DNA of 64,000 bases, taken from contig NZ_CP132480.1 in NCBI RefSeq assembly GCF_030770395.1, positions 5,108,845-5,172,844 on the forward strand, given 5' to 3'. Shown here piece after piece: positions 29,522 through 37,261 of this stretch. Made by a program: the position numbers and the translations under genes. The notes under the pieces are model-generated. The model was not told the origin of the DNA. It was given only the letters and a program-made list of their open reading frames with translations, and did no database searches. This DNA is from Telluria beijingensis. Its GTDB lineage: Bacteria > Pseudomonadota > Gammaproteobacteria > Burkholderiales > Burkholderiaceae_D. The stretch's first letter is position 1, and every line of letters begins with the position of its first letter.

Positions 29522-30091
29522 ATGCCCACGCACGCCGCCCCCGTTTTCTTCGACAGCGCACAGGATTTCCGCGCCTGGCTTGACGCGCATGCCGACAGCG
29601 CGACCGAACTGCTGGTGGGTTTCCACAAGGTAGGCAGCGGCCGGCCCAGCATGAGCTGGTCCGAGTCGGTCGACCAGGCGCTATGCCATGGCTGGATCGA
29701 CGGCGTGCGCCGCCGCATCGACGACGCCAGCTACAGCATCCGCTTCACGCCGCGCAAGCCGGGATCGATCTGGAGCGCGGTGAACATCGCCAAGATGGAA
29801 GTCCTGCGCGCGCAGGGCCTGTTGCTGCCGGCCGGTGAAGCGGCGTTCGCGCGCCGTTCGGAAGAACGCTCGCGCGTCTATTCGCACGAGCGCGAAACGC
29901 CGGCCGAACTGGATGCGGCGGACACAGGCCTGTTCCAGGCGCAGCCCGCGGCCTGGGCCTATTTTTGCGCCTGCCCTCCCGGCTACCGCGCGACCGTGCT
30001 GCACTGGATCACCAGCGCGAAGAAGCAGGAGACCCGCAGCGCGCGCCTGGCGCGCCTGATCGACGCCTGCGCGGCCGGCCAGCGCCTGTAG
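29522..30091 (+). CDS. YdeI/OmpD-associated (OmdA) family protein
   Basis: 189 residues from ATG at 29522; a TTG at 29498 with AAGG eight bases upstream is an alternative start. No signal peptide. The family pattern is FDSAQDFRAWLDAHADSATE, then WSESVDQALCHGWIDGVRR (about residues 48-66) and SIRFTPRKPGSIWSAVN (about 73-89). Proteins of this family are small and cytoplasmic with a role that is not established (linked to cationic peptide stress in a few organisms). It lies between divergent CehA-type and GH92 genes and shares no operon. Confidence 0.8.
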   Translation: MPTHAAPVFFDSAQDFRAWLDAHADSATELLVGFHKVGSGRPSMSWSESVDQALCHGWIDGVRRRIDDASYSIRFTPRKPGSIWSAVNIAKMEVLRAQGLLLPAGEAAFARRSEERSRVYSHERETPAELDAADTGLFQAQPAAWAYFCACPPGYRATVLHWITSAKKQETRSARLARLIDACAAGQRL

Positions 30092-30115
30092 AAAGACCAT
30101 GCGCCGCCCTCAACA

Positions 30116-30137
30116 TGTTTAGTAAACCGGCTAAACA
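30116..30137. promoter_or_regulatory. Candidate operator upstream of the GH92 gene
   Basis: TGTTTAG (30116-30122) and CTAAACA (30131-30137) form a perfect 7-bp inverted repeat with an 8-nt spacer containing AAACCGG, a LacI-type core. It lies 23 bp before the -35 box of the candidate GH92 promoter, a position that fits an activator or repressor site. Confidence 0.45.
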
Positions 30138-30160
30138 GATGTGCTGAAACACGGTAACGA

Positions 30161-30189
30161 TTGATCGAAAACCAGACTCCACATATAAG
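30161..30189 (+). promoter_or_regulatory. Sigma-70-like promoter for the GH92 gene
   Basis: TTGATC (30161-30166) and TATAAG (30184-30189) with an exact 17-bp spacer. The GH92 ATG is 67 nt downstream of the -10 box. Confidence 0.6.
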
Positions 30190-30256
30190 TTGCACTTGGG
30201 TATAGTTGCAACAAGAACAGGCGGCGAGCGTCGCTGCCGCCACGTGTGGAGACAAT

Positions 30257-32596
30257 ATGACAGCCAGGCCTCATCTCGGACAACTCTCGATCGCCGCCAC
30301 CGCGGCGCTTTTGTTTAGTACAGTTCCCGCCCAGGCCGCCCCGGCGGGCAGCCCGGCGGAAGCCGTGAACGTCTTCATCGGCACCGGCGGCGACGGCCAC
30401 ACCTTCCCCGGCGCCAGCCGTCCCTTCGGCATGGTGCAGCTCAGCCCCGACACCCAGCACCGCCATTTTCGACAAAGCTATCCCTGGGCCGCCGGCTACA
30501 ACCATGCCGACAATTCGATCCTCGGCTTCTCGCATACCCACTTCTCGGGCAGCGGCCACTCGGACCTGGGCGACGTGCTCCTGATACCCTATGGCGGCGA
30601 GACCAAGCTGGAGCCGGGCTATCCCGAGCGTCCGTACTCGGGCTACCGCTCGCGCTTCTCGCACGACCAGGAAAAGGCCGAACCGGGCTATTACGCGGTG
30701 CGCCTGAAGGACCACGAAGTCGACGTCGAACTGACCGCCAGCGAGCGCGTGGGCCTGCACCGCTACAAGTTCAAGGCCGGCGAGCCGGCCAAGGTGCTGC
30801 TCGACCTGCGCACCAGCATCTATAACTACGACGACAAGAACCTGTGGGCGCGCCTGCGGGTGCGCAACAGCACGACCATCACCGGCATGCGCGAGACGCG
30901 CGGCTGGGCGCCGGGCCGCCAGCTGCACTTCGCGATCCAGTTCTCGCGCCCGATCGACACCCGCCAGCTGCTCAATCGCGAAGAAGCGATCGCCTACCGC
31001 GGCTTCACCCAGCCCGGCAAGACCCCGGGCGACAAGGCCATGGTCGAAGGCAAGCAGCTGATGGCCGACTTCAATTTCGGCGTCCCAAGCGACGGCACCC
31101 TGCTGGTGAAGGTCGCGCTGTCGGCGGTGAGCGAAGACAATGCGATCGCCAACCTGGCCGAGATGCCGGGCTGGGATTTCGACAAGGAGCGCGAGCGCGC
31201 CGGCAAGGCCTGGAACGATGCGCTGGGCGCAGTGAAGGTCGAGGCCGAGGGCCCGATGCGCACCAAGTTCTACACCGCCCTGTACCACAGCATGCTGGCG
31301 CCGTCGCTGTTCATGGACCTGGACGGCAGCTACCGCGGCCCGGACAACCAGGTGCACAAGGCGAAGAACTTCCGCTTCCACTCGACCTTCTCGCTGTGGG
31401 ACACCTACCGCGCGCTGCACCCGCTGCTCACCATCGTCGCGCCCGAGCAGCGCAATGCCGACTTCGTGAACTCGCTGATCGCCTCGCAGCAGCACAGCCC
31501 CTACGGGATCCTGCCGGTATGGCAGTTCCACGGCCTGGAAACCTGGACCATGATCGGCTACCACGCGGTGCCGGTGATCGCCGACGCCTACATGAAGGGC
31601 ATCCGCGGCTTCGATGCCGACAAGGCCCTGGCTGCGATGACCGCCAGCGCCGAATACGGCCCCTACGGCGGCCTCGAACACTATATGAAGCTGGGCTACG
31701 TGCCGATCGACCTCGAGAAAGAGGCCGCCTCCAAGACCGTCGAATACGCGTTCGACGACTGGACCATCGCGCGCATGGCCGAGAAGATGGGCAAGAAGGA
31801 CGTCGCCGCCCGCTACTACAAGCGGGCCCAGAACTACCGCAATGTGTTCGACAAGGAGACCGGCTTCATCCGCGCCCGCAAGTCCAGCGGCGAATTCCGC
31901 ACCCCGTTCAACCCCGAGTTGTCGAACTTCGGCAGCGACTACACCGAGGGCAGCGCCTGGCAGTATTCCTGGTATATGCCGCACGATAACGCCGGCCTGA
32001 TCTCCTTCCTGGGCGGCGACACCAAGCTGGTGGAGAAGATCGACCAGGTATTCGACGCCAGGGTCGATGAGACCGTGTACGCCCACATGGAAGACATCTC
32101 GGGCCTGATCGGCCACTACGCCCACGGCAACGAGCCCTCGCACCACGTGGCCTACCTGTACAACTACGCCGGCGCGCCGTGGCGCACCCAGGAACGCCTG
32201 GCCAACATCATGGCGACCCAGTACAGCGACCAGCCGGACGGCCTGTCGGGCAACGACGACCTGGGCCAGATGTCGGCCTGGTTCGCCTTCACCGCGCTCG
32301 GCTTCTATCCGGTCGCGCCGGGCAGCAACGAGTACGTGATCGGCCGCCCCTTCCTGAATAAAGCGGCGCTGGACCTGCCGAACGGGAAGCGCTTCACCGT
32401 GCGCGCCGACCAGCTCTCGGGCGCCAACGGCTACGTCGGCCGCGTGACCCTGAACGGCAAGCCCCTCAACCGCAGCTTCATCCGCCACGAAGACATCATG
32501 GCCGGCGGCGAACTGGTGTTCACCATGCAGGCGACGCCGAACAAGGACTGGGGCAAGGAGCAGGGCGCCCGTCCCTACACGCAAACGAAGTATTGA
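30257..32596 (+). CDS. GH92-family alpha-mannosidase, exported
   Basis: 779 residues from ATG at 30257; the first 30 residues are a signal peptide (TAALLFSTVPAQAAP). The N-terminal beta-sandwich opens with the GH92 signature VNVFIGTGGDGHTFPGASRPFGMVQLSPDT (about residues 37-66), and the helical catalytic domain holds TKFYTALYHSMLAPSLFMD, SLWDTYRALHPLL and GNDDLGQMSAW, all typical of the family. GH92 enzymes are calcium-dependent exo-alpha-mannosidases, mostly alpha-1,2, acting on high-mannose N-glycans or mannans. It stands alone (no other glycoside hydrolase or transporter nearby), with its own promoter and candidate operator. Residues for Ca2+ binding were not checked one by one. Confidence 0.93.
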   Translation: MTARPHLGQLSIAATAALLFSTVPAQAAPAGSPAEAVNVFIGTGGDGHTFPGASRPFGMVQLSPDTQHRHFRQSYPWAAGYNHADNSILGFSHTHFSGSGHSDLGDVLLIPYGGETKLEPGYPERPYSGYRSRFSHDQEKAEPGYYAVRLKDHEVDVELTASERVGLHRYKFKAGEPAKVLLDLRTSIYNYDDKNLWARLRVRNSTTITGMRETRGWAPGRQLHFAIQFSRPIDTRQLLNREEAIAYRGFTQPGKTPGDKAMVEGKQLMADFNFGVPSDGTLLVKVALSAVSEDNAIANLAEMPGWDFDKERERAGKAWNDALGAVKVEAEGPMRTKFYTALYHSMLAPSLFMDLDGSYRGPDNQVHKAKNFRFHSTFSLWDTYRALHPLLTIVAPEQRNADFVNSLIASQQHSPYGILPVWQFHGLETWTMIGYHAVPVIADAYMKGIRGFDADKALAAMTASAEYGPYGGLEHYMKLGYVPIDLEKEAASKTVEYAFDDWTIARMAEKMGKKDVAARYYKRAQNYRNVFDKETGFIRARKSSGEFRTPFNPELSNFGSDYTEGSAWQYSWYMPHDNAGLISFLGGDTKLVEKIDQVFDARVDETVYAHMEDISGLIGHYAHGNEPSHHVAYLYNYAGAPWRTQERLANIMATQYSDQPDGLSGNDDLGQMSAWFAFTALGFYPVAPGSNEYVIGRPFLNKAALDLPNGKRFTVRADQLSGANGYVGRVTLNGKPLNRSFIRHEDIMAGGELVFTMQATPNKDWGKEQGARPYTQTKY

Positions 32597-32767
32597 TCGG
32601 GAAAGAGCGCGAGATGGGCAATGACGTCGGCCAGCTGTGCTGGTGGTGCGCGAGAGCAGCAACGACGACTGAGCCGCCAATCGCGGCAGGTGCGGAAAAA
32701 CGACAGGCCATGGTGTCATCCGGCCGCTTGCTTGATAATGAGCAACTCCTGAAGATCGCTCCCCGCC

Positions 32768-34405
32768 ATGGCCACCCTGTCTCCCCACCTGCTCCCGCCG
32801 CTGCGTACCGACGCCGGACGCTATCGTGAACTCGACGTCCTCGAACGGCTGCGCGACCACCTGCCGCAAGGCTTCGAGGTATTCCACAGCGTTGCGCTGC
32901 ACACCGTCCACAATGGGCACGACCGCTATGGCGAGATCGATATCGTGGTGCTGGCCCCGAACGGCAACCTGCTGCTGATGGAAGTGAAGGCCGGCGCCGT
33001 CGTGCTGCGCGAAGGCGGCATCTACAAGCTGTATGGCAGCGGCGAACGCGACGTCGCGCGCCAGGCGCTGGTCCAGCGCGCCGCCATGCAGAACCGCCTG
33101 CAGCAGGCCGGCATCCACCCTGAACTCGTCAGCTGCCTGGTCCTGCCCGACTACACGCTGGGCGACGGCCAGGTGACGGCGATCCCGCGCGAGCGCATCA
33201 TCGACGCCGTCGGCTACGACCGCATGGTGACCACGGTGCGCGACTGGCTGGCGCCGACCCAGCGCCTGGTCGACCACGAGGCGCTGCGCCGCCTGCTGCT
33301 CAACCAGTTCCAGGTGATGCCGGCGCTAGACGTGCTGCGCGACCAGTTGCAAGGCACGGTGCGCCACTTGTCGGACGGCCTGGCGACCTGGGTGCCGCGG
33401 GTCGAGACCGCATCCGGCATCGTGCGGGTGCAGGCCACGGCCGGCTCGGGCAAGACCCAGCTGGCCCTGCAACTGCTGGAGGATGCGCGCGCCGCGGGCC
33501 GGCAGGCGCTGTACGTCTGCTACAACCGGAGCCTGGCCGACCACGTGCGGCGCCTGGCGCCGCCATCCAGCGAGGTGGTGAACTACCACGAGCTGTGCGT
33601 CGAGCACTACCGCCGCCGGCACGGCGAACCCGACTTCTCCCCAAGCGGCTTCGAGCGCATGACGCAAGCCTACCTCGACGATTGCGACGGCCTCGAGGCG
33701 CGCGTCGACCTGCTCGTCATCGACGAAGCCCAGGATTTCAGCGCCGAGTGGGTGGCCTGCCTGTGCGGCCAGCTGCGCGAGGGCGGCCGCCTGTACGTGC
33801 TCGAAGACGAGGCCCAGCGCGTGTACGACAAGGACGGCTTCGAGCTGGGCGAGGCGGTGACGATCCGCTGCAGCGACAATTTCCGCACCCCGCGCATCCT
33901 GTGCAAGTTGATCAATGCGCTCGACCTGGTGCGCCCGCCCGTGCGCAGCATGAACCCGTATGACGGCGAGGTGCCGGGCATCCGCACCTATGCCTCGAGC
34001 GACAAGTTGCTGGCTGCGACCGAGGCGGCGGTGGAAGCGCTGCTGGCGCGCGGCTTCGCGCCGGCCGACATCGCGATCGTCTGCGGCCGCGGGCGCGGCA
34101 GCTCGCAGCTGCTGAACCGGGCTACCATCGGCGGACGCCGCACGCGCCGCTTCACCGGCGAATACGACCGCAACGGCGAACAGCGCTGGAGCGACGGCGA
34201 GCTGCTGATCGAATCGGTGTACCGCTACAAGGGCCAGAGCGCGCCCGCGGTGGTGGTGACCGAGTTCGATTTCGACACCCTCGACGACAAGACGCGGCGC
34301 ATGTTGTTCGTCGCCCTCACGCGGGCGCAGATGGCGGTGGAACTGGTGCTGTCGCCGGCGGCCGAGCGCTGCCTGCATGCGGCGCTGCAGGACGCCGCCG
34401 GCTAG
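32768..34405 (+). CDS. NERD nuclease-domain/SF1 helicase fusion
   Basis: 545 residues, no signal. The N-terminal ~125 residues are a NERD domain with the restriction-endonuclease-like motif GEIDIVVL..LLMEVKAG (about residues 55-74). A Superfamily 1 (UvrD/PcrA-like) helicase core follows: Walker A AGSGKTQ near 225, Walker B LLVIDEAQDF near 317, and FVALTRAQMA near 518 at the C-terminal motif. Such fusions are predicted nuclease-helicases and are sometimes found in defence islands, but their substrates are unknown. There is no partner gene on the same strand; 171 bp upstream is the GH92 gene. Downstream lies the REP/55-bp array. ATG at 32768 has only a weak ribosome site. Confidence 0.85.
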   Translation: MATLSPHLLPPLRTDAGRYRELDVLERLRDHLPQGFEVFHSVALHTVHNGHDRYGEIDIVVLAPNGNLLLMEVKAGAVVLREGGIYKLYGSGERDVARQALVQRAAMQNRLQQAGIHPELVSCLVLPDYTLGDGQVTAIPRERIIDAVGYDRMVTTVRDWLAPTQRLVDHEALRRLLLNQFQVMPALDVLRDQLQGTVRHLSDGLATWVPRVETASGIVRVQATAGSGKTQLALQLLEDARAAGRQALYVCYNRSLADHVRRLAPPSSEVVNYHELCVEHYRRRHGEPDFSPSGFERMTQAYLDDCDGLEARVDLLVIDEAQDFSAEWVACLCGQLREGGRLYVLEDEAQRVYDKDGFELGEAVTIRCSDNFRTPRILCKLINALDLVRPPVRSMNPYDGEVPGIRTYASSDKLLAATEAAVEALLARGFAPADIAIVCGRGRGSSQLLNRATIGGRRTRRFTGEYDRNGEQRWSDGELLIESVYRYKGQSAPAVVVTEFDFDTLDDKTRRMLFVALTRAQMAVELVLSPAAERCLHAALQDAAG

Positions 34406-35026
34406 CGTCCGCGGGCCATTTGCACCCGCTTACAGAAGAAGCACCACGTCGTCCCCGCGCAGGCGGGGACCCAAGTTTGCCTGCATCGCCACTCGCGTTC
34501 GTTTTCACGGCAGCGCTTAGGACTTGGATTCCCGCCTGCGCGCACTGGTGTCCGGAACAAATTCGGATCCCGAAAAGGCGACCCTCTATAGCGAAAAACA
34601 CGTCGTACCCGCGCAGGCGGGTACCCAAGTGCAGCGGACCAGCGGCTCAAAAATCGCGCTCCGATAAAGGCTGAGGCTATGCAAGAGCATGAGCATTCTT
34701 TGACGTTACTTGGATTCCCGCCTGCGCGGGAATGACGTGCGTACTTCGCGAATAAATATTCCGGACGCTAGTGCGCCTGCGCGGGACTGACGGTGCATGC
34801 ATTGCGAATGACTCTTCCGGGCGCTGTGCGCCTGCGCGGGACTGACGGTGCATGCATTGCGAATGACTCTTCCGGGCGCTGTGCGCCTGCGCGGGACTGA
34901 CGTGCGTACTTCGCGAATAAATATTCCGGACGCTAGTGCGCCTGCGCGGGAATGACGGTGCATGCATTGCGAATGAATCTTCCGGGCGCTGTGCGCCTGC
35001 GCGGGAATGACGTTCACGCTTGCATA
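34406..35026. repeat. 621-bp gene-free region of REP palindromes and a 55-bp tandem array
   Basis: Two intact REP hairpins are at 34451-34470 (GTCCCCGC GCAG GCGGGGAC) and 34605-34624 (GTACCCGC GCAG GCGGGTAC), a broken half-copy is near 34521-34542, and a variant is at 34714-34733 (ATTCCCGC CTGC GCGGGAAT). From 34720 a tandem array with a period of exactly 55 bp follows: units start at 34720, 34775, 34830, 34885 and 34940, plus a final partial unit at 34995. Each begins GCCTGCGCGGGA. Two unit types alternate in order A-B-B-A-B, differing in the middle (A: TGCGTACTTCGCGAATAAAT; B: GGTGCATGCATTGCGAATGA). No gene is credible here. CRISPR is ruled out because the intervening sequences repeat. Confidence 0.9.
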
Positions 35027-36043
35027 TCAAGTCGCACTTGCATAGGCCTGCGCCATCTTCGCCGCGGTCTGCGCCATCTCCTGGCGCAGGCTGGCCGGCT
35101 CCTCGACCACCACGCCGTCGCCGAAGCCCAGCAGCCACCACACCAGCGAACGCGTGTTGGGGACGGTGGCCACCAGCCGCAGGCGCTTGTCGGCTTGCAG
35201 CGTGAGTTCCTGGTCTTCGCTGAGCGGCGTTTCATACAGGTGCTCGCCGGCTGCACGCGTAAACACGGCGTACAGGCGCAGCGGCGCGCCGGCGATCACG
35301 CCGAACTGGCCTGAGGCGATATACGCGTCGAGGTCGAAGTCTTCCTTCTTGCGCGCATCCTCGTAGCGCGCCTCGGCCGCCACGATGCGGTGCAGCGGAA
35401 TGGTGCGCACGTCCTCGTAGTCGCCGAACATGCAGACCAGGTAGATGATGCCGCCGCGCTGGACGATCGCCTGCGGATGCACGACCTCGTACACCGTCAG
35501 CTCCTGGGCATCGCGCTTGCGGTAGTGCAGCGTCAGCTGGCGGTCTTCCATCAGGGCCAGGTAGACGGTGCGCTGGCAGTCGGGGTCCAGGCGCGGCGGG
35601 GTCAGGGGCTGGTGCGGCGGCATGCTGCGCACCTTGTGCAGCCATGCCTTCGAGGGCACCGGCTCGTCGTCGGTCGACAGGGTGCGCGCGGCCGATTCGA
35701 AGTAGGGCTGCAGCGCCTCGGCGGTGCTGGGGGGCAGGTGGAGCTGCAGGTGCTGCTGGACCAGGGTCATGGTCAGCGCCTCGGGCACCGTCAGGCCGGG
35801 CAGGTCGAAGCGCTGGGCGCCGCGTAGCCAGCTCCATTTGTAGGGCCGCTCGGCATCGTCGCAGACCAGCGGGAACACCTCGGCCAGGGCATTCAGGTCG
35901 CGTTCGACGGTGCGCTTGTTGACCGGGAATTCGAGTTCCTCCAGGCGCTTGCACAAGGCGCCGGCCTCGATCGACAGCGGCGCGCGCGGCACCAGCTGCA
36001 GCATATGCCACTGGCGCAGGAGGGCTTGCTGGTTGTTCGCCAT
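35027..36043 (-). CDS. WYL-domain transcriptional regulator
   Basis: 338 residues. An N-terminal winged helix-turn-helix (about 10-62, with VNKRTVERDLNALAEVFPL), a WYL domain in the middle (about 140-215: LTLHYRKRDAQELTVYEVVHPQAIVQRGGIIYLVCMFG) and a WCX-type C-terminal part (about 240-330). WYL regulators bind nucleic acids or nucleotides and often control defence or DNA-damage genes. ATG at 36043 overlaps the TGA of the upstream gene. The gene ends at 35027 next to the 55-bp array. Confidence 0.88.
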   Translation of the reverse strand: MANNQQALLRQWHMLQLVPRAPLSIEAGALCKRLEELEFPVNKRTVERDLNALAEVFPLVCDDAERPYKWSWLRGAQRFDLPGLTVPEALTMTLVQQHLQLHLPPSTAEALQPYFESAARTLSTDDEPVPSKAWLHKVRSMPPHQPLTPPRLDPDCQRTVYLALMEDRQLTLHYRKRDAQELTVYEVVHPQAIVQRGGIIYLVCMFGDYEDVRTIPLHRIVAAEARYEDARKKEDFDLDAYIASGQFGVIAGAPLRLYAVFTRAAGEHLYETPLSEDQELTLQADKRLRLVATVPNTRSLVWWLLGFGDGVVVEEPASLRQEMAQTAAKMAQAYASAT

Positions 36044-36456
36044 CAGAACGCCTCCGCCCAGCGCTGCCAGTAGCCCGGTTCGTCGTGTTCAGCGTTTTCC
36101 ATCGCCAGTTCGAGCGGCATCGCGTAGAAGCGCACGCCGGCATGGCGCATGCTGCCGTCGGGCAGCTCGAGATAGTCGCGCAGCACCTGGTAGGCCGGCA
36201 GCGCCTCGTCCCAGGGCAGGTCCAGGTAGACCTGGCCCAGCCAGGACGCCATCACCGACGGATTGGCCAGCGGGCCGCAGGGCCTCCATGCCACGCCGTT
36301 GGCGTCCAGCCAGGCCAGCACCTGCTCGCGCATCGGATCCTGCTCGTAGTCGTAGTGGCGCCGTTCGGCGGCGGCTTGCGGGTGGAATTCCAGGTAGAGC
36401 GCGGCGCGCCCCTTTTGGCGCGCGATGGCGTCGATGTGTTCGATCAGTGCAGGCAT
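36043..36456 (-). CDS. Conserved-looking small protein upstream of the WYL gene
   Basis: 137 residues, no signal peptide, acidic C-terminus ending WQRWAEAF. I do not recognise the family. The sequence has a mixed alpha/beta look (EHIDAIARQKGRAALYLEF; RHYDYEQDPMREQVLAWLDANGVAW). It is translationally coupled to the WYL regulator by a TGATG overlap, so the two are likely functional partners. ATG at 36456 faces the divergent gene at 36665. Confidence 0.7.
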   Translation of the reverse strand: MPALIEHIDAIARQKGRAALYLEFHPQAAAERRHYDYEQDPMREQVLAWLDANGVAWRPCGPLANPSVMASWLGQVYLDLPWDEALPAYQVLRDYLELPDGSMRHAGVRFYAMPLELAMENAEHDEPGYWQRWAEAF

Positions 36457-36664
36457 GGTGGCTTTCGGCGCGCCGACGTGGCGCGTTCAAGATGTGATAT
36501 TAGCAAATAAATTACCCGTGGGAAATTGAGACCGGTCCGGCAGACGCAGGGTGACACGTTCACGCGACAGCTTGCGTCGCACTTTTGGCAAGGAGCGCTG
36601 CGACACAGCCTGTCGCCGCCGCCTTCTATGCTGTGTCCCTCTTCCACCGTCTGCCAAGGAATCA

Positions 36665-37183
36665 ATGACCGACCTGCGCTGGTATCTCCCGCTCGAACAG
36701 TGCCGCAGCCTCGACGCCATCCGCCGCCGCTGGCATCCCCTCCTCGAGCAGGCCGCCAGCCTGCCTCACCAGGACCCGGTCCGCCACCACGATGCGCTGC
36801 TGGCCTTCATCGGCATGTCGGCGCTGTCCCCGCACCTGAAGCTGGCGGCGCTGCTGGCCTGCGTCGACAGCGGCGGCTTCGACCTGCGCCTGGCGCTCGG
36901 CGCGCTCGACGACCAGGTCAGGGCCAGCCGCGCGCCGTGGCCAGGCTCGGTGCACGGCGCGGTGGCCGGCAACGGGCCCGCGATGCAGGTGGCCAGCACC
37001 CGCGACTGGCTCGGCGCCTTCGTGGTCGGCCGCCTGGCCGGCCTGCGCGACGGCATGCAGGGAGACGGCGCCGGCGTCGCGCACTGGAAGGCGGAATATC
37101 GCCGCCGCTATGCCGAGATGGCGCTGCGGCGCGGCCTGGCGGACGCCGGCCTGCCGGCGCCGCGGCTCACGCGCATCAAATAA
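36665..37183 (+). CDS. Small protein of unknown function preceding the double-AAA ATPase
   Basis: 172 residues from ATG at 36665 (CAAGGAATCAATG). No signal. The sequence is helical and leucine-rich (LRWYLPLEQCRSLDAIRRRWHPLLEQ) and ends in a basic tail. Not recognised. It lies 78 nt upstream of the ATPase gene in the same orientation and 208 bp from the divergent WYL operon, so a shared regulation by the WYL protein is plausible but unproven. Confidence 0.65.
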   Translation: MTDLRWYLPLEQCRSLDAIRRRWHPLLEQAASLPHQDPVRHHDALLAFIGMSALSPHLKLAALLACVDSGGFDLRLALGALDDQVRASRAPWPGSVHGAVAGNGPAMQVASTRDWLGAFVVGRLAGLRDGMQGDGAGVAHWKAEYRRRYAEMALRRGLADAGLPAPRLTRIK

Positions 37184-37261
37184 GCAACCTTTCGGTATCG
37201 CGACACATTCCGTCGCATCCCTGCCGCACAATGTAGTCATCCCATCTCCAGGAGAGCCGAT

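Noticed and set aside
34720-35012. Possible CRISPR array (regular 55-bp period, short conserved block with interspersed sequence)
   Set aside because: The interspersed parts are only two types that recur, there are no cas genes, and the conserved block is a REP half-stem.
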